Positions 55,623-64,000 of a stretch of 64,000 nt of DNA are shown in pieces. The stretch is from Novosphingobium olei (GTDB lineage Bacteria > Pseudomonadota > Alphaproteobacteria > Sphingomonadales > Sphingomonadaceae). The DNA lies in assembly GCF_012927405.1 (NCBI RefSeq), contig NZ_JABBGM010000004.1, forward strand, positions 186,001 through 250,000, read 5' to 3'. Each line of letters starts with the position of its first letter. Position 1 is the stretch's first letter. The translations under genes and the position numbers were made by a program. Under the pieces are notes generated by a model. That model searched no databases. It had not been told where the DNA came from and was given only the letters and a program-made list of their open reading frames with translations.

Positions 55623-57434
55623 TCAGGCGTTGCGCAGGCGTTCGGCCGTGCGCTGCTCGATCCGCGCCTCGAGCATCGAGAGCGGCATGACACCTTCCTT
55701 CAGCACTTCGTGGAACCAGGGGAGGCTGAACTTGTCGCCGAGCGCCGTCTCGGCCTTCTTGCGCGCACGTACCCACGCGGTGTGGCCGATCTTGTAGCTG
55801 CAGGCCTGGCCAATCGAGGCGCAATAGCGCTCGATCTCTCGCTGCGCGCGGGCCCGCGGGAAGCCCACCGTCGCAACGAGGTAGTCGGTCGCCTTCTCGC
55901 GGCTCCACTTGTAGTGATTGAGCCCGGTATCGACCACCAGCCGCGCCGCGCGGAACAGGAACGACTGCAGGTACCCGGCCCGCTCGATGCCCGAATAGCC
56001 GCCCAGTTCGTCGGACAGCTGTTCAGCATAGAGCGCCCAGCCCTCGCCATAGGCCGAAAGGAAGAAGTCCTTCAGCATCATCGGCAGCGACTTCTCGGTG
56101 CGGCTGTACCCGCCCTGCAGGTGGTGGCCGGGAATGCCTTCGTGATAGGTCAACGCCGGCAGCGAATAGCGCGGCCAGTCGGCGGTCGATTTGAGGTTGA
56201 TCCAGTAGATCGCCGGGCGCGAACCATCGAGCGTCGCCGAATAATAGTACCCGTTGGGCGCCCCATCCTGGATTTCCACGGGTACGCGCCGGATTTCCAG
56301 CTTTTCGTGCGGAATGTCCGAAAACGCGCGCGGCAGGCGGCCCTGCATCGCGGCAACGCCGGCGTTCAGGTCCTTGATCAGCTCCGCCCGGCCAGCGTCC
56401 GTGTTGGGATAGAGCTGGTCGCTCGCGTGGTTGAGCGCCGTCAGCCGCTCGCCGACATTGCCGGTGGTGTAGCCAGCCTTTGTGAGAATGGCATCGAGCT
56501 GCGCGGTGATGTCCGCCACCTGCTCCAGCCCGATCTTGTGGATCTCCTCGGGCGTCATTGTCGTCGTGGTCGCCTGCGCGAGGGCCGCGCGGTAGATTTC
56601 GTCGCCGCGCGGGATGCGCCACGCGCCATCGCCGGGCCGCGTCGTGCGCCGCAAGCGTTCGACGAGCGCGATCTGACGGTCGAGCGCGGGATAGATGTCA
56701 TTGGCGACGATCTTCGCAGCGCGGGCTTCCCAGTCCCCGGCGATGTTCTTTTCGGCCGCGCGCGTGACCAGCGAACGGACCATGCCGCTCTGTTCGGGGG
56801 CCGGCTGGCGCAGCTTCTTCATCTGCCCCAGCGCCAGATCGAGCGACCAGCCCGGCGCCAGAATGCCCTTTGCCGCCTTGCGCCGCTGATCCTCGGTCTG
56901 ATCGTCAAGGGTAAAGCGGAAGAACCGCAAGCGCGAAAGGTACGCCTCGGCATCGTCGGTGGTTTCGATCGGGTGCTGGCTGTCGAGGAAGTCGGGGATG
57001 CCGAAGTACGCGCCGTCCTGCTGCGTGATGGGATAGGGTGATTGCACGCTGTCCACGCCGAGCGGCTTGGCGACCAGTTCCTGCTGGTACTTGTAGGCGG
57101 CAATATCGCGAATGCGCTTGCCCGCATCGCTAAGACCACTCGCATCGAAGCTGCGGATCTGCTGCAGCGCCTTGCGGTTGAAAGCCTCGGCCATGTCCTG
57201 CCCGGCCTCGCTGCTGTCGCTCAATCGGCTGCGAAGCTCGCGACGCGGACCGGTGTCCAGACCCATGCTGGTCGCTTGTTCGGGGCTGATCAGCAGCTCG
57301 TCGTAGAAGATCCGGTCAAGCAGGGCGTTGAGCGCGGCATCCGCGGTGCCTTGCGCCAGCAATCGCGCGGGCCAGCTGAGACCGAGTGCTGCGACAGCGC
57401 TCCCGGAAAATGCCAGAAAATCACGTCGTTCCAT
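55623..57434 (-). CDS. Exported DUF885 protein, zinc-peptidase-like (copy 2)
   Basis: A 603-residue paralog of the downstream gene. Signal peptide (MERRDFLAFSGSAVAALGLSW), zinc site HEGIPGHHLQ near residue 430 and EGWALYAEQLSDELGG. The C-terminal 120 residues align with copy 1 almost without gaps (AGYLQSFLFRAARLV, ATDYLVATVGF, YCASIGQACSYKIGH). It is the first gene of the pair and its promoter must lie in the 502-bp gap upstream. Confidence 0.87.
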   Translation of the reverse strand: MERRDFLAFSGSAVAALGLSWPARLLAQGTADAALNALLDRIFYDELLISPEQATSMGLDTGPRRELRSRLSDSSEAGQDMAEAFNRKALQQIRSFDASGLSDAGKRIRDIAAYKYQQELVAKPLGVDSVQSPYPITQQDGAYFGIPDFLDSQHPIETTDDAEAYLSRLRFFRFTLDDQTEDQRRKAAKGILAPGWSLDLALGQMKKLRQPAPEQSGMVRSLVTRAAEKNIAGDWEARAAKIVANDIYPALDRQIALVERLRRTTRPGDGAWRIPRGDEIYRAALAQATTTTMTPEEIHKIGLEQVADITAQLDAILTKAGYTTGNVGERLTALNHASDQLYPNTDAGRAELIKDLNAGVAAMQGRLPRAFSDIPHEKLEIRRVPVEIQDGAPNGYYYSATLDGSRPAIYWINLKSTADWPRYSLPALTYHEGIPGHHLQGGYSRTEKSLPMMLKDFFLSAYGEGWALYAEQLSDELGGYSGIERAGYLQSFLFRAARLVVDTGLNHYKWSREKATDYLVATVGFPRARAQREIERYCASIGQACSYKIGHTAWVRARKKAETALGDKFSLPWFHEVLKEGVMPLSMLEARIEQRTAERLRNA

Positions 57435-57936
57435 TTTGTGCTCCCCGAACAGGTCGTTGCAGTGGTTACCGCCTGCCTGCCAGTTCGGGAAGCTTGCAAA
57501 TGTCGTTCGTCGATACCGGTCAGCGGTTCAACGGATGCTGTTGAAGTCCGTACTCCGGTCCAGCACGATGCTGCGCACCAGCCTGGTGCCATGCATCGGC
57601 CAGCGCAGCGTCCGCACCAATTCAAGGCGCAGTCACGTGCCAATCAAGAACCGTCGATTGAAGAGACATCCGCATCCTTGCAACCGAATAAGCTGACCGG
57701 CAGCAAAATTTGCTTTTAAACTTCGGGAGTTGGCAGCTTCATTTTGGCGAGGCAACGCATTTTCACGTTTCAATTCTCGCGCTTCAAGCACTTGTGCTGA
57801 GACGGCTGCGGAATGATCTGCCCGAAATCGCAAGGAACCTACAGTGAAAGACAGAAGCGCTTGCCCGAAATCGTGAATTGTAGGAAAGCATAAAGTCGCG
57901 CGCTTCAGCCGATCCTCTGACGAGAGCCGCCGTGCC
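57435..57936. other. Long intergenic region
   Basis: This is the only gap over 300 bp. It is less GC-rich than its surroundings from about 57700 (for example ATTTGCTTTTAAAC). I find no convincing gene or tRNA. CCCGAAC (57444-57450) and GTTCGGG (57483-57489) can pair in the leader of the DUF885 transcript. It must hold promoters for the divergent DUF885 pair and XRE regulator genes. Confidence 0.6.
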
Positions 57937-58509
57937 ATGATCAATAGAATTCGCGACATCCGTCGCCAGAAGGGTTTGACCCTTGCCGATGTAGCAGCAC
58001 GCTGCACTCCGCCGACGACCGCACAGACGATCGGACGGCTCGAAACCGGCATGCGCTCGCTTTCGCTCGCCTGGATGAACCGGATTGCCGCCGCGCTCGA
58101 TGTCGATCCCCAGCTCCTGGTGGGTGCCGAAAGTGATCAGCCGACGGCGATGGTCGCCAAACTTGGCGCCAGCGGTGCCGAAGCGCTGACACGTCCGCTG
58201 GAAGCTGTTTTCCCGCTCGCCCCCGATGGCGACACGCCGGTCGTGGTCATGGGCGTGGACGCAAGCGTCGGCGAATATCGCGCCGGCGATCAGGTTTGGC
58301 TGCGCCAGTTCGCGCCCGAAGACTTTGTCCGCGCGCTCAACCGCGATGTGCTGGTGCCCCGCCCTGCGGGTCGCTTCGCCTTTGGCCGCCTGCTCGATTG
58401 CGAAGACGGACGGGTCACGCTGCTGCCGCCAGGCACCGGCCATCGCCAGGTGACGGTGGACGCCCCAGCCTGGATCGCCGTTTCGGAAATGCTGGTGCGC
58501 CGACTGTGA
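57937..58509 (+). CDS. XRE-family transcriptional regulator
   Basis: A 190-residue regulator with an N-terminal helix-turn-helix (IRDIRRQKGLTLADVAARC, TAQTIGRLETGMRSLSLAWMNRIAAAL; residues 4-60) and a C-terminal domain of about 110 residues (TPVVVMGVDASVGEYRAGDQVW, DVLVPRPAGRFAFGRLL) that resembles the S24 peptidase-like fold but without an obvious Ser-Lys dyad. ATG 57937. It is upstream of a glycosyltransferase gene by 25 bp. Target genes unknown. Confidence 0.85.
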   Translation: MINRIRDIRRQKGLTLADVAARCTPPTTAQTIGRLETGMRSLSLAWMNRIAAALDVDPQLLVGAESDQPTAMVAKLGASGAEALTRPLEAVFPLAPDGDTPVVVMGVDASVGEYRAGDQVWLRQFAPEDFVRALNRDVLVPRPAGRFAFGRLLDCEDGRVTLLPPGTGHRQVTVDAPAWIAVSEMLVRRL

Positions 58510-58534
58510 ATTTCAATGGAGCGGGTTTGCGCCC

Positions 58535-59722
58535 GTGAAGCGCCGGCTGCTGTCGATCTCCACGCTCTACCCGGCGCCGCAGCGTCCGGGTTTCGGCCGT
58601 TTCGTGGCACGCCAGATGCAGGCGCTGGCATCGCGGGGCGATTGGGACGTCACCGTGATCAACCCGGTCGGCCTGCCCCCGGTCAAGCTGCAGCGCTATG
58701 CGCGGCTGGCAGACATTCCGCTTGAGGAACATGTCGACGGCGTCGCCGTCCACCATCCGCGCTTTACCCTGATTCCCGGGCTGTCGGCACCGTTCAACCC
58801 GGCCCTGATCGCCCACGCGATCCTGCCGCTCGCCCGCAGGCTACACGCGATGCAGCCCTTCGACATGGTCGATGCGCAGTTCTTCTTCCCCGACGGCCCC
58901 GTCGCCCGCCGCGTGGCCAGGGCACTCGACTTGCCCTTTGCGATCAAGGCGCGCGGCTCTGACGTCCACTACTGGGGCAAGCGCCGCCTCGCCCTGCGCC
59001 AGATGCGCCGCGCCGCGAACGAAGCCCGCGCCGTGCTGGCGGTCTCAGCCGCCCTCGGCCAGGATATGCAGGTGCTCGGCCTCGCGCCCCGTGGTGTCGA
59101 GGTGCATTATACCGGGCTGGATCACGAACGCTTCAAGCCGGTCGCCCGCGCCGCGGCCCGGCAGCTCGCCTCGGCCATCCCCGAACTCGGCATCTGGTCG
59201 CAAGGGCGGATGATCGCCTGCGTCGGCGCGCTGCTCAAGATCAAGGGCCAGGACATCGCCATTCGCGCGCTGCGCCACCTGCCCGAAGACGTGCGGCTGG
59301 TCCTTGCCGGCGAAGGTCCTGAGCTTGATGCCCTGCGCGCTCTGACGCGCCAGTGCGGCCTTGAACAGCGTGTGCAGTTTCTCGGCTCCGTCGGGCACGA
59401 AGCCATGCCCGTGCTGCTCAGCGCCGCCGATGCCATGGTCCTGCCGTCAGAGCGCGAAGGCCTCGCCAACGCCTGGATCGAGGCGCTCGCCTGCGGAACG
59501 CCGGTCGTCATACCCGACATCGGTGGCGCGCGCGAAGTCGTTTCGGCACCTGCCGCCGGCCGCATTGTGGAACGCACGCCGGAAGACATCGCGCGCGGCG
59601 TTTCCGAACTGCTCGAAGATCCGCCCGCGCAGGACGATGTCGCGGCCTACGCGGCGCGGTTCAGCTGGTCGGCCAATGCCGAGGCGCTGAACCGGATCTA
59701 CCGCAGGGCCATCAATTCCTGA
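58535..59722 (+). CDS. GT4-family glycosyltransferase
   Basis: A 395-residue GT-B retaining glycosyltransferase. N-terminal Rossmann: LLSISTLYPAPQRPGFGRFVARQ; C-terminal signature GPELDALRALTRQCGLEQRVQFLGSV, then VLPSEREGLANAWIEALACGTPVV with the EGxxxxxxEA catalytic pattern (EGLANAWIEA). Acceptor and sugar unknown; likely cell-surface polysaccharide. The start is GTG 58535 with GGAG 12 bases upstream. It follows the XRE gene by 25 bp and converges on secF. Confidence 0.88.
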   Translation: MKRRLLSISTLYPAPQRPGFGRFVARQMQALASRGDWDVTVINPVGLPPVKLQRYARLADIPLEEHVDGVAVHHPRFTLIPGLSAPFNPALIAHAILPLARRLHAMQPFDMVDAQFFFPDGPVARRVARALDLPFAIKARGSDVHYWGKRRLALRQMRRAANEARAVLAVSAALGQDMQVLGLAPRGVEVHYTGLDHERFKPVARAAARQLASAIPELGIWSQGRMIACVGALLKIKGQDIAIRALRHLPEDVRLVLAGEGPELDALRALTRQCGLEQRVQFLGSVGHEAMPVLLSAADAMVLPSEREGLANAWIEALACGTPVVIPDIGGAREVVSAPAAGRIVERTPEDIARGVSELLEDPPAQDDVAAYAARFSWSANAEALNRIYRRAINS

Positions 59723-59739
59723 TCCGCGAAAGGCGTCGC

Positions 59740-60717
59740 TCAGACGCCTTCGCGGGCCAGACGTTCCTGCTTTTCGAGCGCGGTCTCGGTCGGGACGAAG
59801 CTCTTCGGATTGACCTTGAGCCAGATCAGGATCGGCGCGGCCATGTAGATCGAGCTGTAGGTGCCGACGAAGATGCCCAGCGTAATCGCGGCGGTGAAGC
59901 CGAAGATGACTTCGGGCCCCAGCAGCAGCAGCGCCACCAGCGTGATCAGCATTGACAGCGACGTCACGATCGTGCGCGCCAGCGTTTCGTTGACCGACAA
60001 GTCGAGCAACTCGGGCATCGGCATCTTGCGGAACTTCTTCAGGTTCTCGCGGATGCGGTCATAGACGACGATCGTGTCGTTGAGCGAATAGCCGATCAGC
60101 GTGAGCAGCGCGGCGACGATGTTGAGGTCGAATTCCAGCTGGGTCAGCGCGAACATGCCCAGTGTCAGCGTCACGTCGTGGATCAGCGCGAACAGCGCGC
60201 CGATGCCGAACTGCCACTCGAAACGCAGCCAGATATAGGCCGCCACCGCCAGCGCCGCGAAGCCGAGCGCCTTGAACGCATCCCAGCCGAGCTCGCGCGA
60301 AACCTTGCCCGAAACCGAATCGACACCATCGATCCGCGCATCGGCGTGGTTCTTCTTGACGTCGGCGGTGATCGTGCGCGCCATCTTGTCCGACAGCGAT
60401 GCATCGTGATCCGCGCCTTCGGGCAGCTTCATCCGGATCGAGATCTCGTTGGGCTTGCCGTAGCGCTGGATGATCGGCTCGCCATAGCCGAGCTTGGCGA
60501 CTTCATCACGCAACGTGGCGACCGGCGCCTCTGCACTGCGCTCGAACGTCACGCGGATCATCTGGCCGCCGACGAAATCGACGCCCAGGTTCAGGCCCTT
60601 GGTCAGCACCAGGCCCCAGCTCGCCGCCATCAGCACGATGCTGACGATGTAGAAGGGCAAGCGCCACTTGAGGAAGTGGATGTTGGTGTTGTCGGGAACG
60701 AGCTTGAGGAGCTTCAT
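59740..60717 (-). CDS. secF: Protein translocase subunit SecF
   Basis: A 325-residue inner-membrane protein of the SecDF complex, which uses proton motive force to pull proteins through SecYEG. It has six transmembrane segments, a periplasmic P4 domain between the first two, and conserved GVDFVGGQMIRV, YSLNDTIVVYDRIREN, and NETLARTIVTSLSML. ATG 60717. It follows secD by 13 bp. Confidence 0.96.
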   Translation of the reverse strand: MKLLKLVPDNTNIHFLKWRLPFYIVSIVLMAASWGLVLTKGLNLGVDFVGGQMIRVTFERSAEAPVATLRDEVAKLGYGEPIIQRYGKPNEISIRMKLPEGADHDASLSDKMARTITADVKKNHADARIDGVDSVSGKVSRELGWDAFKALGFAALAVAAYIWLRFEWQFGIGALFALIHDVTLTLGMFALTQLEFDLNIVAALLTLIGYSLNDTIVVYDRIRENLKKFRKMPMPELLDLSVNETLARTIVTSLSMLITLVALLLLGPEVIFGFTAAITLGIFVGTYSSIYMAAPILIWLKVNPKSFVPTETALEKQERLAREGV

Positions 60718-60730
60718 GCCTCTTCTCCTC

Positions 60731-62332
60731 TTACAGGTTCAGTTCGGCCGGGCGGGCGCGGCGCAACCATTGCGCGACCCACAGGCGGGTGAGCGTGACC
60801 GCGGTGAACACCGAGGTCGCGATGCCGATCATCAGCACCACGGCAAAGCCCTTCACCGGGCCCGAGCCGAAGGCGAACATCAGCACCGCCGCGATCACGT
60901 TGGTGATGTTGGCATCGAAGATCGCTCGGCTGGCTTCCTTGTAGCCCATCTCTACCGCGGCGACGACGCGCCGGCCCCGATGTCGCTCTTCGCGGATGCG
61001 TTCGTTGATCAGCACGTTGGCATCGACCGCCGCACCGATCGTCAGCACGAAGCCGGCGATGCCGGGCAGCGTCAGCGTGGTGCCAATGATGCCCATGATG
61101 CCAAGGATCATGAGGACGTTCAGCACCAGCGCAAGGCAGGCATAGACGCCGAAGCGGCCATAGGTCGCCAGGATGAACACGGCGAGCGCCAGCGTGCCGA
61201 CGCCCATCGCGATCATGCCCTTGCGGATCGAATCCGCACCAAGGTCCGGCCCGACGGTGCGCTCTTCGACGACCTTGAGGTCGACGGGCAGCGCGCCAGA
61301 GCGCAGCGAGATGGCCAGCGCATTGGCGCTTTCGGCGGTGAAGCGGCCCGAAATGACAGCACTGCCCCCCAGGATCGGCTCGTTGATGTTCGGTGCCGAC
61401 AGGACCTTGCCATCGAGGATGATGGCGAAGGGCTTGCCCACGTTCTGCGTGGTCAGGTTGGCGAACTTCTTGCCGCCCTCGGTGTTGAAGGTGATGTTGA
61501 CGACCGGCTCATTGGTCTGCTGGTTGTTCGTCATCTGCGCGTTGGTGAGTTCGTCACCACGGATGCCGCCCAGCCGCTTGACCGCGATCGACGCCACACC
61601 GCCGCCTTCACTGGCAGTGGCATAAGGCACGATCTCGCTTCCCGGAGGCGCAACGCCGCGCGCCACGTCGGACGGCAGCGCGGTCGTGTCGACCAGCTTG
61701 AATTCAAGCTTGGCGGTCTGGCCCAGCAGGTTCTTGAGCTGCTGCGGATCCTGCAAGCCGGGCACCTGCACCACGATGCGCTGCGCACCCTGGCGAATGA
61801 TCGTCGGTTCCTTGGTACCCAGTGCGTCGATGCGCTTGCGCACCACTTCCACCGCGGTGTCCATCGCCTGGCTCACCGCCTGGTCGATGCCTTCCTGCGT
61901 CGGCGTCAGCACGAAGCGATTGCCGTCGGCGACGGTGATCGTCCAGTCGCGCTTGCCGGTCAACCCCGCCCCGTTGGTCAGCGGCAGGATCGCCTCGCGC
62001 ACGGCATCGACCTTGCTCGGATCCTCGACCAGGAAGCTCAGCGAGCCGTTGTTGTTCGAGATGTCGCTGATGCGGATGTTTTCCGCCTTCAGCTTGCCGC
62101 GCACGCTTTCGTCCATGCCCTCGATGCGCTGCTGGCGCACCTGCGAAGGATCGGCTTCAAGCAGGATATGGCTGCCACCGGCCAGGTCGAGACCGAGATT
62201 GACCTTGGGCTGCGGCAGCGAGGCTGGCAGCTGGATGTTGGTCATCGAGGTCAGCGAAGGCACCGCGGCCAGCGCGCAGACAATGGTCAGCGCCCAGAGC
62301 CAGATTACCTTCCAGCGTGGAAATTCGAGCAT
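60731..62332 (-). CDS. secD: Protein translocase subunit SecD
   Basis: A 533-residue partner of SecF with six membrane helices and a large periplasmic P1/head domain. Diagnostic segments: GLDLAGGSHILLEAD, QRIVVQVPGLQDPQQLKNLLG, LSAPNINEPILGG, and GAAVDANVLINERIREE near the C-terminus with the membrane Asp used in proton flow. ATG 62332 (MLEFPRWK). Second gene of the yajC-secD-secF unit. Confidence 0.96.
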   Translation of the reverse strand: MLEFPRWKVIWLWALTIVCALAAVPSLTSMTNIQLPASLPQPKVNLGLDLAGGSHILLEADPSQVRQQRIEGMDESVRGKLKAENIRISDISNNNGSLSFLVEDPSKVDAVREAILPLTNGAGLTGKRDWTITVADGNRFVLTPTQEGIDQAVSQAMDTAVEVVRKRIDALGTKEPTIIRQGAQRIVVQVPGLQDPQQLKNLLGQTAKLEFKLVDTTALPSDVARGVAPPGSEIVPYATASEGGGVASIAVKRLGGIRGDELTNAQMTNNQQTNEPVVNITFNTEGGKKFANLTTQNVGKPFAIILDGKVLSAPNINEPILGGSAVISGRFTAESANALAISLRSGALPVDLKVVEERTVGPDLGADSIRKGMIAMGVGTLALAVFILATYGRFGVYACLALVLNVLMILGIMGIIGTTLTLPGIAGFVLTIGAAVDANVLINERIREERHRGRRVVAAVEMGYKEASRAIFDANITNVIAAVLMFAFGSGPVKGFAVVLMIGIATSVFTAVTLTRLWVAQWLRRARPAELNL

Positions 62333-62354
62333 CGGTATCGTCCTGCTGGAAAGA

Positions 62355-62687
62355 TCAGTCGTTGGCGGGCTTGCTGCCACCCGGCGGCACGATGTCGCCG
62401 ATGGTCGACTTCACCGCCTTGACCCGCACGTTGGGCGCAAGCTCGAGTTCGACGATGGTGTCTTCGACCTTGATCACCTTGGCGAGCAGCCCGCCGGCGG
62501 TAATCACCTGATCGCCCCTTTGGATCCCGGCCAGCTTGGCCTGCTGTTCCTTCTGCCGGCGCATCTGCGGGCGCAGGATCAGGAAGTAGAACACCGCGCC
62601 CATCGCGATCAGAGGCAGGAACTGCAGATAGGCGGGCGGCTCGGACGACGCGGCGGCGGGCGCGGCGGAGGCGAGAAGGGCGAACAT
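62355..62687 (-). CDS. yajC: Preprotein translocase subunit YajC
   Basis: A 110-residue single-pass protein associated with SecDF. The helix is YLQFLPLIAMGAVFYFLILRPQ, followed by the family motif MRRQKEQQAKLAGIQRGDQVITAGGL. ATG 62687 is the most likely start; ATG 62702 would add five residues. The gene is 22 bp upstream of secD. Confidence 0.95.
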   Translation of the reverse strand: MFALLASAAPAAASSEPPAYLQFLPLIAMGAVFYFLILRPQMRRQKEQQAKLAGIQRGDQVITAGGLLAKVIKVEDTIVELELAPNVRVKAVKSTIGDIVPPGGSKPAND

Positions 62688-62944
62688 GGCAGGACCGTTC
62701 ATGGGATCGGGGAAAACTCGTCTTGCGGGAAGCGCGCACAGCGATGGGGCACGCATCCCATGGAAAAACAGCGTGGCCGCGCGCCTAGCAGCCTTGCCGC
62801 GCCAAGGCAATCGAACCGCGCTCCGCCCCATCTTGCCGCACTGGCCTGCCGCCCCGCCGACAGCGATGCGCGACAAACCCGCACAAACCCCCGCCAAGAC
62901 TCTTGCCATGCGCAAATGCGCTGCCTATAGGCCGCCGCTCCGGT

Positions 62945-63021
62945 CGGGACGTAGCGCAGCCTGGTAGCGCATCACACTGGGGGTGTGGGGGTCGGAGGTT
63001 CGAATCCTCTCGTCCCGACCA
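62945..63021 (+). tRNA. tRNA-Pro (anticodon GGG)
   Basis: A 77-base gene with the acceptor stem CGGGACG/CGTCCCG, D-arm GCGC...GCGC, anticodon stem TCACA/TGTGG around the loop CTGGGGG (anticodon GGG, decodes CCC), T-arm GGAGG-TTCGAAT-CCTCT (last base G-T adjusted), and an encoded 3' CCA at 63019-63021. A strong terminator follows at once. No integrase or element is attached. Confidence 0.96.
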
Positions 63022-63030
63022 ATCAAAAAA

Positions 63031-63067
63031 GCCGGGCCATCCTTTCGCGGATGGCCCGGCTTTTTTT
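63031..63067 (+). terminator. Bidirectional rho-independent terminator
   Basis: GCCGGGCCATC and GATGGCCCGGC form an 11-bp perfect stem with an 8-base loop, preceded by six A and followed by seven T. It ends the tRNA transcript and, on the minus strand, the convergent monooxygenase gene. Confidence 0.93.
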
Positions 63068-63104
63068 GCATTCTGTCGCCCTGTCGGGCGAGCAGGACTG
63101 CTGT

Positions 63105-64000
63105 TCAATCCATTTCGATCCCTTGGAAATCCCCGGCGGCCCGCCATTCGTCTAGAATGCGGAAGAATGCCGGCGAGCCCTTTCCGTACGAAGCAAAGCT
63201 CGCTGCAAGCGGGCTGATCTTGCCTTCGCCGTTGTAGTATCCCGGCGTGCATTCTTCGAGGAACTTGCGCCGGTCTAGCAGGGAATCGAGCACCTCTGCC
63301 GTCCAGGCCTCCTCGCCCTCCACCGTCGCCTCCACTCGCGTCGCCTGCCGCCCCATGGCTTCGGCGATGATGTGCGCGCTGTGGCACGCCTGTTCGTCGA
63401 GCGAGTGCGGATAGTTGGCGGTGAAGCCCGACTGGATGACCGAGAAGATGAACAGGTTGGGAAACCCGTTGACGGTCATCCCGTGCAGCGTCCGCGCCCC
63501 GCTCTGCCACTTCTGCTCCAGCGTGCGCCCGTCGCGCCCGGTCACATCGTAGCCTGCGCGCCTGGCATAGCTGGTGCCCACCTCGAAACCGGTGGCGAAG
63601 ATCAGGCAGTCGAGCTTGTACTCCTGCCCGTTGGCGACCACGCCTTCACGCGTGATCCGCTCCACGCCCTTGCCGTTGGTGTCGACCAGCGTGACGCTGT
63701 CCCGGTTGAAGGTGTCGAGATATTCGTCGTGGAAGCACGGCCGCTTGCAGAACTGGTTGTACCAGGGCTTCAGCGCTTCGGCGACGGCGGGGTTGGCGAT
63801 CTTTTCATCGACCCGCGCGCGGATGGCTTCCATCTTCTTGAAGTCTGCCAGCTGCACCAGTTCGTCCGGATCGGCGGCGCCTTCCTTCACCGCCTTCATC
63901 CGCGCGATCACGCCCAGGTTGCGGATGATTTCGGTCCAGCCGTCGGCCACCAGGTCTTCTTCGGCCCAGCCGCCCGATACCAGCGTGTTGAAGTTCTCCA
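63105..64000 (-). CDS. Flavin-containing monooxygenase, Baeyer-Villiger type (partial, N-terminus outside)
   Basis: The C-terminal roughly 298 residues of a larger FAD/NADPH enzyme; the frame is open to the window edge (NFNTLVSGGWAEEDLV at its upstream end), so an ATG at 63950 is internal. Conserved parts: WYNQFCKRPCFHDEYLDTFNRDSVTLVDT, CLIFATGFEVGTSY with the ATGF motif of class B monooxygenases, and ANYPHSLDEQ. Such enzymes insert oxygen next to ketones in degradation of cyclic or aromatic ketones. The signature FxGxxxHxxxW and the first GxGxxG would be upstream, outside the window. Confidence 0.85.
   Translation of the reverse strand, partial: ENFNTLVSGGWAEEDLVADGWTEIIRNLGVIARMKAVKEGAADPDELVQLADFKKMEAIRARVDEKIANPAVAEALKPWYNQFCKRPCFHDEYLDTFNRDSVTLVDTNGKGVERITREGVVANGQEYKLDCLIFATGFEVGTSYARRAGYDVTGRDGRTLEQKWQSGARTLHGMTVNGFPNLFIFSVIQSGFTANYPHSLDEQACHSAHIIAEAMGRQATRVEATVEGEEAWTAEVLDSLLDRRKFLEECTPGYYNGEGKISPLAASFASYGKGSPAFFRILDEWRAAGDFQGIEMD

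Noticed and set aside
62945..63021. tRNA-Pro as an attachment site for an integrated element
   Set aside because: The tRNA is followed at once by its terminator and a chromosomal-type gene; no integrase and no repeat of the tRNA 3' end is seen.

Overview
The window is about 66% GC, densely packed chromosomal DNA from an alphaproteobacterium. Gene content and order point to the Sphingomonadales, most likely Novosphingobium or a close relative: an alphaproteobacterial LexA operator (GTTC-N7-GTTC), split imuA-imuB and dnaE2 mutagenesis genes, the rph / hrcA-grpE / rdgB / hemW neighbourhood, DUF2336 and DUF885 proteins, and an XrtA/PEP-CTERM regulatory cluster. The genus is inferred; no 16S rRNA gene is present. 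I see no insertion sequence, prophage or CRISPR array.

Layout. 1-7.6 kb: end of moaC, moeA, lexA with promoter and operator, comEC, gltX, gltA and a diverged second copy of the gltA 3' end. 7.6-13.8 kb: a histidine kinase that lacks its phospho-acceptor His, paired with a DUF2336 protein, a nucleotidyltransferase-like membrane protein, and an 809-residue membrane-anchored coiled-coil protein. 13.8-23.9 kb: a DNA-damage island. One minus-strand operon encodes a radical SAM protein, UdgX and DnaE2, with a GNAT gene behind it; a second encodes ImuA and ImuB. A perfect LexA box lies at the head of each operon, and an alpha/beta hydrolase gene separates them. 24-29.5 kb: flavin-binding-type protein, amino acid permease, panB, DUF475 membrane protein, CaiB-type CoA transferase. 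29.6-36.1 kb: XrtA-type sugar transferase, PrsK, PrsR and a secreted TPR protein in one operon. 36.3-39 kb: small membrane protein and a patatin-like phospholipase.

39-48.4 kb: stress and housekeeping genes. dnaK-dnaJ has a clear RpoH-type promoter and an intergenic hairpin. A PCu(A)C copper lipoprotein, a small HExxH protein, a glycine-zipper lipoprotein, hrcA-grpE, rph-rdgB and hemW-xerC follow. 48.4-51.8 kb: xerC and a PepSY / response regulator / sensor kinase operon. 51.9-57.4 kb: an ABC-F ATPase and two tandem DUF885 zinc-peptidase-like exported proteins. 57.4-63 kb: a 502-bp gap, an XRE regulator, a GT4 glycosyltransferase, yajC-secD-secF, and tRNA-Pro(GGG) followed by a strong bidirectional terminator. 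The window ends inside a Baeyer-Villiger-type flavin monooxygenase.

The most coherent system is the SOS circuit. LexA represses itself and two further operons in the same window. Together these supply the ImuA/ImuB/DnaE2 translesion machinery and, on the same transcript as DnaE2, a UdgX protein with the residues for covalent capture of uracil-derived abasic sites plus its radical SAM partner of unknown chemistry. Among the least explained features are the His-less kinase with its DUF2336 partner, the nucleotidyltransferase-membrane fusion, the gltA 3'-end duplication, and two long perfect palindromes.
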